Assembly (NCBI GenBank): GCA_044233495.1
Contig: JBIIJX010000089.1
Span: 1-9,667, forward strand
DNA length: 9,667 bases
Direction of reading: 5' to 3'
Source: UBA10649 sp044233495
GTDB lineage: Bacteria > Actinomycetota > Actinomycetes > S36-B12
Below are positions 1-4,701 of this stretch, piece by piece. Every line of letters starts with the position of its first letter. Within the stretch, counting starts at the first letter, position 1. Below the pieces are notes generated by a model that was given only the letters and a program-made list of their open reading frames with translations, was not told the DNA's origin and did no database searches. A program made the position numbers and the translations under genes.

Positions 1-216
1 CCCCGGCAGCACGTCCTCGGGTCCGAGCAGGGTGCGTGCCCGCTCTCGAGCAGTCGTCAGGTCGACACCATCGCGGGCCATCTCGCACACGGAGTCGGCG
101 ATGAGCGCGGTCGCCTCGGGCACGTTGAGGAGCAGCCCCCGGGCCCGACGCTCACGGGCGAGCTGGCCCTGCAGATGGAGCAGGAGCCGGTCGTGCTCGC
201 CCGGCGTGAGCGCCAT
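1..216 (-). CDS. ureA: Urease subunit gamma (N-terminal part, cut by window edge)
   Basis: Reading the minus strand from the ATG at 216 gives 72 open codons to the window edge. The protein begins MALTPGEHDRLLLHLQ and continues with a segment ARGLLLNVPEA at about residues 25-35 and ARDG at 47-50. These match the urease gamma family pattern (LTPRE, RGLKLNYPEA, ARDG, then a DVM-like segment, here EDVLPG at 67-72). Gamma is the small structural subunit of nickel urease, which hydrolyses urea to ammonia and carbamate in the cytoplasm; the nickel ligands are in the alpha subunit, which should lie beyond the left edge. A clear Shine-Dalgarno AGGAG sits 7 nt before the ATG (224-228), which fixes the start. 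A fused gamma/beta subunit cannot be excluded, because the C-terminal part is not visible. The gene is divergent from the GNAT gene. Confidence 0.88.
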   Translation of the reverse strand, partial: MALTPGEHDRLLLHLQGQLARERRARGLLLNVPEATALIADSVCEMARDGVDLTTARERARTLLGPEDVLPG

Positions 217-252
217 CTGCTCTCCTGACTGCGGGGTGATCGGTGTGGTCCG

Positions 253-282
253 AGGCTAGCGCCAGGGGGAGCCGGGCGTCTG
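253..282 (-). promoter_or_regulatory. Candidate ureA promoter
   Basis: On the minus strand TAGCCT (258-253) fits a TANNNT -10 element. CAGACG (282-277), 18 nt upstream, is a poor -35 match sharing only GAC with TTGACA. Transcription from here would give a leader of about 30 nt that carries the AGGAG ribosome-binding site. The 93-nt gap between ureA and the GNAT gene must hold both divergent promoters. This is a pattern match only. Confidence 0.28.
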
Positions 283-297
283 CCGTGTCCCGTGCGG

Positions 298-303
298 CAT
301 AGT
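298..303 (+). promoter_or_regulatory. Candidate -10 element for a leaderless GNAT transcript
   Basis: CATAGT (4 of 6 matches to TATAAT) ends 6 nt before the ATG at 310, so the expected transcription start falls on or next to the start codon. No Shine-Dalgarno is present. No good -35 is seen at the usual distance. Confidence 0.38.
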
Positions 304-309
304 CGACGC

Positions 310-816
310 ATGGCAAGCACGGTCACCGTTCGGATAGCTCACGAGCACGATCTCCAGGCGGTCCGCCGGATCAGCGTGGCGGCCTACGATGCCGCGGGTC
401 AGCTGGAGCCGGGCAGCCCGTACCGGGAGGTGCTTGCCGACGCGCAGGCGCGGCTGCGTGCCGGCCATCTGCTCGTCGCGGAGCGGTCCGGGGAGGTCGT
501 CGGCACCGTGACCATCTGCCTGCCGGGCACCGATCTGGCGGAGATCGGCGGCCCGGGCGAAGTGGAGTTCCGCTTCCTCGCCGTGGACCCCGCCGCCTGG
601 GGCACCGGAGTGGCGGACGCCCTCGTCCTCGCGTGCGAGGAGCACGCCCGCCGCACCGGCGCCACGTCACTGGCCATCTGCGTCCGCGACAGCAACACAG
701 GCGCAGCGGCGATGTACGCCAAGCGCGGATTCACGCGGGTGCCCGAGCGCGACTGGTCGCCTGTTCCCGGCACAGACCTGCTGGCCCTGACGCGGCCCGT
801 GCCGTTCAACGACTGA
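310..816 (+). CDS. GNAT family N-acetyltransferase
   Basis: The product is 168 residues, the normal size for a single GNAT domain, which transfers an acetyl group from acetyl-CoA to an amine. The N-terminal strand/helix VRIAHEHDLQAVRRI opens the fold. The core strand and acetyl-CoA loop are FRFLAVDPAAWGTGVADAL (about 87-105). A typical C-terminal motif B follows (CVRDSNTGAAAMYAKRGF, about 122-139), containing the Asn and Tyr often seen in this family. In the loop, the usual Arg/Gln three residues before the first Gly is Ala, while GTG is kept. The ATG at 310 is preferred over an in-frame GTG at 292, because the fold begins right after it and CATAGT lies 6 nt upstream. The substrate is unknown; nothing nearby fixes it. 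The gene converges on the biotin carrier gene with a 4-nt gap. Confidence 0.87.
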   Translation: MASTVTVRIAHEHDLQAVRRISVAAYDAAGQLEPGSPYREVLADAQARLRAGHLLVAERSGEVVGTVTICLPGTDLAEIGGPGEVEFRFLAVDPAAWGTGVADALVLACEEHARRTGATSLAICVRDSNTGAAAMYAKRGFTRVPERDWSPVPGTDLLALTRPVPFND

Positions 817-820
817 CGGA

Positions 821-1036
821 TCAGTCCAGGATCGCGAGGACGTCCCCCTCGCGCACGACATCCCCCGGCTGGACGCTGATCTCACGAATGACCCCCGCAG
901 CCTCGACGACGACGGGGATCTCCATCTTCATGGACTCCAGAATCATCAGGGTGTCGCCTTCCACGACGCTGGAGCCGATCTCGGACACGACCGAGTGCAC
1001 AGATGCGACCATCTCGGCCCGGACTGTCTGCTTCAC
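821..1036 (-). CDS. Biotin/lipoyl carrier domain protein (TB7.3-like)
   Basis: This 71-residue protein is a stand-alone biotinyl domain. It carries the classic biotinylation motif ESMKMEIPV with the acceptor Lys37 exactly mid-protein, and two half-domain repeats containing EGD (26-28) and PGD/EGD (about 57-65), typical of the beta-barrel. Its length and sequence strongly resemble Mycobacterium tuberculosis TB7.3 (Rv3221c), also 71 residues and also beside sigH/rshA. The carrier domain normally shuttles CO2 between biotin carboxylase and a carboxyltransferase; no such enzymes are in the window, so its partner is unknown. The start is GTG at 1036, supported by AGGAGA 6 nt upstream (1043-1048). 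It lies 31 nt after the anti-sigma gene and is probably the third gene of the sigma factor operon. MKM rather than the lipoyl DKA-type context favours biotin. Confidence 0.92.
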   Translation of the reverse strand: MKQTVRAEMVASVHSVVSEIGSSVVEGDTLMILESMKMEIPVVVEAAGVIREISVQPGDVVREGDVLAILD

Positions 1037-1042
1037 TGCGTC

Positions 1043-1048
1043 TCCTGT
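1043..1048 (-). promoter_or_regulatory. Ribosome-binding site of the biotin carrier gene
   Basis: AGGAGA on the minus strand, 6 nt before the GTG start at 1036. It decides for GTG 1036 as the start and shows internal translation initiation within the sigma operon. Confidence 0.75.
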
Positions 1049-1062
1049 CGGTGGGGCTTAGG

Positions 1063-1079
1063 TCAGGCTACTCGCCTGA
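1063..1079 (-). other. Small inverted repeat at the end of the anti-sigma gene
   Basis: TCAGGC and GCCTGA form a perfect 6-bp stem around a 5-nt loop. The minus-strand TAG stop of the anti-sigma gene (1070-1068) lies at the edge of the loop. There is no following T-run, so it is not a typical intrinsic terminator. It sits about 27 nt upstream of the biotin carrier start and could be an RNA-processing or stability element, or chance. Confidence 0.3.
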
Positions 1080-1340
1080 GCCATCCGTGACGGTCACCTG
1101 CCGGATGCGCGCGACGATCGACACGCGCAGGCTGTCAGGAGCGGCCTCCCCCGCGCACGAACGATGCACGACGACCTTCACGGCGCGCACGACGCTGACC
1201 TGCTCATCGCACGGCGCACACTCGCCCAAGTGCTGCACGATGTCGATGCGCTGCACTTCGGCGACCTCGCCGTCGAGGTACTCGTGCATCAGCGACAGCA
1301 CCTGGGTGCAGGGCATGGAGTGGGGATTGCCGCAGCTCAT
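1068..1340 (-). CDS. rsrA: Zinc-binding redox-sensing anti-sigma factor (RsrA/RshA family)
   Basis: The product is 90 residues with a ZAS-family HxxxCxxC motif, HLGECAPC, at His37-Cys44. Cys3, His7, Cys11, His37, Cys41 and Cys44 fall at the same positions as in Streptomyces coelicolor RsrA. Cys11, His37, Cys41 and Cys44 correspond to the known zinc/redox residues there. The later Cys pair of RsrA (61, 62) is Ser61-Cys62 here. In the family, the reduced zinc form binds and silences SigR in the cytoplasm; disulfide stress expels zinc and frees the sigma factor. Its ATG (1340-1338) overlaps the sigma gene TGA (1339-1337) by 4 nt, so translation is probably coupled and keeps the pair in balance. 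The symbol follows Streptomyces; in mycobacteria the gene is called rshA. Confidence 0.94.
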   Translation of the reverse strand: MSCGNPHSMPCTQVLSLMHEYLDGEVAEVQRIDIVQHLGECAPCDEQVSVVRAVKVVVHRSCAGEAAPDSLRVSIVARIRQVTVTDGSGE

Positions 1341-1954
1341 GAGTCGTCGCCGTTCTCGTCAGGAGTGAGGAAGCCGCGCTCAGCGGCGTAGTCGGCGAGC
1401 AGTTCGCGCAGCATGCGGCGCCCGCGATGCAGTCGCGACATCACCGTCCCGACGGGCGTGCCCATGATCCCGGCGATCTCCTTGTACGGAAAGCCCTCGA
1501 CATCCGCCAGGTACACGGCCAGTCGGAAGTCCTCCGGCAGCAGGGCCAGGGCGTCCACGACATCGGAGTCGGCAAGGCGCTCAAGGGCCTCGGTCTCCGC
1601 CGAGCGCAGCCCCGTCGAGGTGTGACTCTCCGCCTCGTGGAGCTGACCATCCGTGAGATCGTCCGTGCCCGTCTGGAAGGGCTGCCGCTGCTTCTTGCGG
1701 TAGATGTTGATGTACGTGTTGGTGAGGATCCGGAACAGCCAGGCCTTGAGGTTGGTGCCCTCGGTGAACGAGTCGAAGGCGGCGAAGGCCTTCAGGTACG
1801 TCTCCTGGACAAGGTCCTCGGCGTCGGCCGGATTCCGGGTCATGCGCATGGCCGCGCCGTAGAGCTGGTCGAGATACTGCAGGGCATCCCGCTCGAAGCG
1901 TTCGGCCCGCTCCGCGGAGGACTCGGCGGGAGCGGTGGCGGGTGCGTCGGACAT
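1337..1954 (-). CDS. sigR: RNA polymerase ECF sigma factor, SigR/SigH type
   Basis: From ATG 1954 the protein is 205 residues. Sigma region 2 spans about 23-92 with the core-binding and -10-recognition segments (NPADAEDLVQETYLKAF at 41-57, then NLKAWLFRILTNTYINIYRK). Region 4 spans about 130-186 with the helix-turn-helix YKEIAGIMGTPVGTVMSRLH. These sequences are characteristic of the SigR/SigH branch (ECF12), which drives the thiol-oxidative stress regulon (thioredoxin system, proteases, low-molecular-weight thiol genes). The downstream overlapping anti-sigma gene confirms the assignment. An in-frame GTG at 2029 would add 25 residues. The upstream SigR-type promoter is placed to start transcription at about that GTG, so a longer isoform is likely under stress. 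The main start is given as ATG 1954, because a TAGGCT -10-like element lies 8 nt upstream and family proteins begin near here. No strong Shine-Dalgarno is present. In mycobacterial naming this is sigH. Confidence 0.94.
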   Translation of the reverse strand: MSDAPATAPAESSAERAERFERDALQYLDQLYGAAMRMTRNPADAEDLVQETYLKAFAAFDSFTEGTNLKAWLFRILTNTYINIYRKKQRQPFQTGTDDLTDGQLHEAESHTSTGLRSAETEALERLADSDVVDALALLPEDFRLAVYLADVEGFPYKEIAGIMGTPVGTVMSRLHRGRRMLRELLADYAAERGFLTPDENGDDS

Positions 1955-2029
1955 CGCTTCGGAGCCTAGTACTGCACAGGCCCCGCCTCTCGGCAGCGGT
2001 CGCCCCTCGACGTCACTCCGCACCAGCAC
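1955..2029 (-). other. In-frame N-terminal extension of the sigma gene (possible long isoform)
   Basis: Twenty-five open codons run from GTG 2029 to the ATG at 1954 in the sigma factor frame, with no stop. Translation from GTG 2029 would give a 230-residue isoform with one extra Cys (residue 18 of the extension). Streptomyces SigR has a longer, unstable isoform (SigR') made from its stress-induced promoter. The position here, just behind the SigR-type promoter, suggests the same arrangement with a shorter extension. The element p1 lies inside this stretch. Expression is inferred, not shown. Confidence 0.5.
1963..1968 (-). promoter_or_regulatory. Candidate housekeeping promoter p1 of the sigma gene
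   Basis: TAGGCT on the minus strand fits TANNNT and lies 8 nt before ATG 1954, so the expected transcript would be leaderless or nearly so and would make the 205-residue sigma factor. The same hexamer stands 6 nt before the DUF2231 gene start. The -35 region is poor. Confidence 0.38.
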
Positions 2030-2038
2030 AGCCGCGGC

Positions 2039-2065
2039 AACACCCCTGCCCCGTCGTTCATTCCC
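2039..2065 (-). promoter_or_regulatory. SigR/SigH-type promoter p2 upstream of the sigma gene
   Basis: Reading the minus strand, GGGAAT (2065-2060) is followed by exactly 18 nt and then GTT (2041-2039). This matches the published SigR consensus GGAAT-N18-GTT. Its place directly upstream of the sigma gene on the same strand indicates positive autoregulation, as known for Streptomyces sigR and mycobacterial sigH. Nine nt separate GTT from the GTG at 2029, so the predicted +1 is at or within a couple of bases of that start codon. I scanned the other GGAAT/ATTCC sites by eye and found none with a correctly placed GTT. Confidence 0.82.
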
Positions 2066-2102
2066 GCTGGTCCGTGGGAGGGGCCGGCGATCCGATGCCC
2101 GG

Positions 2103-2834
2103 TCACGCGAGGGGGGCCACGAGCTCGACGCCGTTGTTGCGGACGCTGTTCACCCGAGTCGACACAGGGTAGGCCTCCAGCGTGATGTCGGTCGCCGGAG
2201 CAAGGAGCACCCCGGCCTCTTCTGCCCCCAGCTGCGGATCGAGCCACGCGGCCCAGTTGCTGCGCGCGATCGTCATGGGCATCCGGTCATGGATCCGACC
2301 CACCGCGTCGCTGGCCTCCGTCGTGATGATCGTGCAGGTGAGACGCCACGCGGACGCATCGCCCTCGGCCACGACCGGGTCCCGCCACCACTCGTACAGG
2401 CCCGCCATGGGCAGCGAGCGGCCGTCTGCGGGGTGGATGTAGAACGGCTGCTTCAGTGGCTTTCCCGATCGGCCGAGCGGGGCTCCGGGCTCCGTCGGCT
2501 CGTACCACTCGTAGTACCCATCAGCCGGCACGAGGCACCGCCGCTTGCCAAAGGCTCCCCGAAACGCCGGCTTGGTCGCCACCGTCTCCGCGCGCGCATT
2601 GATCAGCCGACTGCCCATGCCCGGATCCTTGGCCCAGGAGGGGATCAGTCCCCACCGTGCGACCTCCAGGGTGCGGGTGCGCGAACCCTCGACGTCGCGG
2701 TCGACGACGACGTGCACCGGCTTTGTCGGTGCGACGTTGTAGTCCGGTGGCAGATCATCACCGGGGTCGATGACGGCATCGAACTCCACCGCTAGTGCAG
2801 CCGGGTCCTTGGCAGCCACGTAGCGTCCGCACAC
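2103..2834 (-). CDS. SRAP family protein (YedK/HMCES type, SOS response-associated)
   Basis: From GTG 2834 the protein is 243 residues and starts M-C-G-R-Y, as required for the family, whose Cys2 becomes the N-terminal nucleophile after Met removal. Cys2 forms a stable thiazolidine link to abasic sites in single-stranded DNA, protecting them during replication. Visible family motifs are NVAPT (33-37), WGLIPSW (61-67), NARAET (79-84), DGYYEW (105-110, Glu109) and HDRMP (182-186, His182). Asn79, Glu109 and His182 align with the E. coli YedK active-site residues Asn75, Glu105 and His160. A longer reading starting at 2879 would bury the catalytic Cys and is rejected. The gene is divergent from copC and lies 148 nt upstream of the sigma gene on the same strand. 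The M. tuberculosis counterpart is, from memory, Rv3226c. Confidence 0.93.
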   Translation of the reverse strand: MCGRYVAAKDPAALAVEFDAVIDPGDDLPPDYNVAPTKPVHVVVDRDVEGSRTRTLEVARWGLIPSWAKDPGMGSRLINARAETVATKPAFRGAFGKRRCLVPADGYYEWYEPTEPGAPLGRSGKPLKQPFYIHPADGRSLPMAGLYEWWRDPVVAEGDASAWRLTCTIITTEASDAVGRIHDRMPMTIARSNWAAWLDPQLGAEEAGVLLAPATDITLEAYPVSTRVNSVRNNGVELVAPLA

Positions 2835-2840
2835 CCCCTC

Positions 2841-2846
2841 AGCCTG
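2841..2846 (-). promoter_or_regulatory. Weak -10-like element before the SRAP gene
   Basis: CAGGCT on the minus strand ends 6 nt before GTG 2834, the same spacing as other leaderless candidates here, but it lacks the first T of TANNNT. A G-rich run, GAGGGG, directly abuts the GTG and is too close to act as a normal Shine-Dalgarno. Confidence 0.22.
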
Positions 2847-2883
2847 CCATGGGCACGATGAGGATTGCCGGCCGGACAACGCC

Positions 2884-2889
2884 TACACT
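2884..2889 (+). promoter_or_regulatory. Candidate -10 element of the copC-aroA-rsgA operon
   Basis: TACACT (4 of 6 matches to TATAAT, with T1, A2 and T6 conserved) ends 7 nt before GTG 2897, so the transcript should be leaderless. No Shine-Dalgarno precedes the GTG. The 62-nt gap to the SRAP start must hold both divergent promoters. Confidence 0.48.
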
Positions 2890-2896
2890 GCGGGAC

Positions 2897-3409
2897 GTGA
2901 TCAGGGACCGGGCCATGCGCATCCTGATGGCGGCCCTCATCCCCCTCACCGTCCTGGCGCTCACGTCCTCGCCCGCCTTCGGCCATGCATCGGAAGTGGA
3001 ATCCGCACCGGCGGCCGACCAGGTGCTCGACAGCGCACCCCGCGAGGTGCGGATCGACTTCGACTCGGGCCTGCTGGAGATGGGATCAGCCCTCATCGTT
3101 CGTGACGCCGACGGCCGCTCCATCACCACCGGTCCCGCGGTCGTGAAGGATCGCGCCTTCAGCGTTCCCGTCGATCCGTCGGCCACCCCGGGGACATACG
3201 AGGTGGCCTACCGCGTCGTCTCCGCCGACGGCCACACGATCGAGGGGTCCTTCGCCTACACGGTGGACGGTGGAGCCGCAGCGCCTGCACAGCAGCCGGT
3301 CGCTGCCAACGAGTCGTCCGACGGGGCTGGGCTGCCAGTCATCTGGATCGTCGGCGGCGGAGTGATCCTGATCCTCGCCCTGGGCGCAGCACTACTGTGG
3401 CGCAGGTGA
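2897..3409 (+). CDS. copC: CopC-domain copper-binding protein, secreted and membrane-anchored
   Basis: The protein is 170 residues from GTG 2897. A signal peptide (charged start, hydrophobic core about 9-23, SSPAFG) would be cut before His30, giving a mature N-terminal His-Ala. This is the classic CopC arrangement, in which the terminal amine and His of the mature protein bind Cu(II). The other ligands of that site fit Asp111 and His113 in VVSADGHTIEG. The beta-sandwich domain spans about 30-124. A low-complexity Ala/Gln/Pro linker leads to a single C-terminal membrane helix (about 148-167) ending WRR, so the domain is held on the outer face of the membrane. No Met-rich Cu(I) site is seen, and no copD follows. 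The start is chosen because TACACT lies 7 nt upstream; an earlier in-frame start at 2795 would run back into the SRAP gene. The stop overlaps aroA by 4 nt. Confidence 0.87.
   Translation: MIRDRAMRILMAALIPLTVLALTSSPAFGHASEVESAPAADQVLDSAPREVRIDFDSGLLEMGSALIVRDADGRSITTGPAVVKDRAFSVPVDPSATPGTYEVAYRVVSADGHTIEGSFAYTVDGGAAAPAQQPVAANESSDGAGLPVIWIVGGGVILILALGAALLWRR
3393..3398 (+). promoter_or_regulatory. Possible internal promoter for aroA inside the copC end
   Basis: TACTGT fits TANNNT and ends 7 nt before GTG 3406, the preferred aroA start, the same spacing seen before copC. It would allow a leaderless aroA-rsgA transcript independent of copC. It lies in coding sequence, so chance is a real alternative. 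Confidence 0.28.
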
Positions 3410-4701
3410 GCACCTGGGCTGCACCGACGCATGACTCTCCGGTGGAGGCTGTCGTCGCTGTTCCCGGATCGAAGTCGGCGAGCAACCGTGCCCTGATCCT
3501 GGCGGCATTGGCAGACGGACCCAGCCGGATCACGGGCCTGCTCGATGCGCGGGACACGCAGCTGATGTGTGCCGGTCTGCGCCTCCTGGGCATCGAGATC
3601 GAGGTACTGGGTCGCGACGACGTGGGCAACATCGACGTTGCCGTGACCCCGCACTTCCTGTGCGGGCCCGCTGCGATCGACGTCGGTCTTGCCGGCACTG
3701 TCATGCGGTTCCTTCCCCCGCTGGCGGCGCTTGCCCATGGTGAGATCACGTTCGACGGCGACGCGCATGCGCGCAAGCGGCCTATGGCGACGGTGATCGA
3801 GTCGCTGAAGGACCTGGGCGTGAGCGTGCTCGACCGCGGCACCGGGCGCCTGCCCTTCACCGTGCAGGGCTCTGGTGAGGTCACCGGCGGCGAGGTGATC
3901 GTGGACGCGTCGAAGTCGAGCCAGTTCATCTCCGGTCTCCTGCTCAGCTCACCGCGCTTCAACGCCGGGGTGACCGTGCACCATGTCGGCCCGAGCCTGC
4001 CGAGCATGCCGCACATCGACATGACGATTGCCATGCTCGCCGACCACGGCGTCCGCGTCCGGCGCGACGGAGACACCATCTGGCACGTGGATCCGCAGGA
4101 GATCCGCGCCCTGGATCGGTCGATCGAGCCCGACCTTTCGAACGCTGCGCCGTTCCATGCTGCGGCAATCGTCACCGGCGGACGCGTCACCGTGCGCGAC
4201 TGGCCACACCGCACGACCCAGCCCGGTGACCTCCTGCGCGAAATCTGGACGAGCATGGGGGCCGAGGTCTCGCACGGGCCCGATGGCCTCACCGTCACCG
4301 GGACGGGCGTGATCCGCGGAGTCGATCTCGATCTCGCGAAGGCCGGGGAGGTGGCACCCACGATCGCAGCTGTCGCGGCGCTGGCCGAGTCTGCAAGCAC
4401 CCTGCGCGGAATCGCCCACCTGCGCGGCCACGAGACGGATCGACTGGCGGCACTCACCGCGGAGATCAACGGACTCGGTGGCGACGTCGAGGAGATCGAG
4501 GACGGCTTGATCATCCGCCCGCGCCCGATGCACGGAGGGGTGTTCCGCACCTACGACGACCACCGCATGGCGACCGCCGGTGCGGTCATCGGTCTCGCCG
4601 TCGAAGGAGTCGAGATCGAGGACATAGGTGCGACCAGCAAGACGCTGCCCGACTTCCCTGCGATGTGGTCACGCATGCTCGCCGGGAGTTCGACAGAGTG
4701 A
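3406..4701 (+). CDS. aroA: 3-phosphoshikimate 1-carboxyvinyltransferase (EPSP synthase)
   Basis: This cytoplasmic enzyme joins phosphoenolpyruvate to shikimate 3-phosphate, the sixth step of the shikimate pathway to chorismate. From GTG 3406 it has 431 residues, a normal length. Signatures in order: PGSKSASNR (20-28; Lys23, Ser24 and Arg28 bind substrate), GLAGTVMRF (94-102), RPMATVIESLKDLGV (125-139), SKSSQFISGLLLSS (169-182), PHIDMT (202-207), GHETDRLAALTAEIN (341-355) and DDHRMATAGAVIG (384-396). GTG 3406 is preferred over GTG 3397: the protein then starts MSTWAAPT, close to mycobacterial AroA (MKTWPAPT), and the start overlaps the copC stop by 4 nt (GTGA). Its own stop overlaps rsgA the same way. 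The loop reads LAGTVMRF where E. coli has NAGTAMRP, as in other actinobacterial enzymes. Confidence 0.95.
   Translation: MSTWAAPTHDSPVEAVVAVPGSKSASNRALILAALADGPSRITGLLDARDTQLMCAGLRLLGIEIEVLGRDDVGNIDVAVTPHFLCGPAAIDVGLAGTVMRFLPPLAALAHGEITFDGDAHARKRPMATVIESLKDLGVSVLDRGTGRLPFTVQGSGEVTGGEVIVDASKSSQFISGLLLSSPRFNAGVTVHHVGPSLPSMPHIDMTIAMLADHGVRVRRDGDTIWHVDPQEIRALDRSIEPDLSNAAPFHAAAIVTGGRVTVRDWPHRTTQPGDLLREIWTSMGAEVSHGPDGLTVTGTGVIRGVDLDLAKAGEVAPTIAAVAALAESASTLRGIAHLRGHETDRLAALTAEINGLGGDVEEIEDGLIIRPRPMHGGVFRTYDDHRMATAGAVIGLAVEGVEIEDIGATSKTLPDFPAMWSRMLAGSSTE

Noticed and set aside
292..309. GNAT start at GTG 292
   Set aside because: It adds six residues without family support, and the candidate -10 element lies inside this stretch.
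1427..1969. 180-codon plus-strand frame opposite the sigma factor gene
   Set aside because: It mirrors the sigma factor reading frame and shows no domain or start signal.
2097..2102. Intrinsic terminator between the SRAP and sigma genes
   Set aside because: No GC-rich stem followed by a T-run on the minus strand after the SRAP stop; read-through from SRAP into the sigma gene remains possible.
2795..2896. Upstream extension of copC to an earlier in-frame start
   Set aside because: It would overlap the SRAP start and place the signal peptide in the protein interior. GTG 2897 with TACACT upstream and an immediate signal peptide fits better.
3397..3405. aroA start at GTG 3397
   Set aside because: It adds three residues not seen in mycobacterial AroA; GTG 3406 gives the GTGA overlap with copC and a -10-like element at 7 nt.
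3339..4550. 403-codon open frame on the minus strand opposite aroA
   Set aside because: It is antisense to a clear aroA. Its Ser/Arg/Pro-rich, low-complexity translation has no recognisable domain and is typical of high-GC mirror frames.
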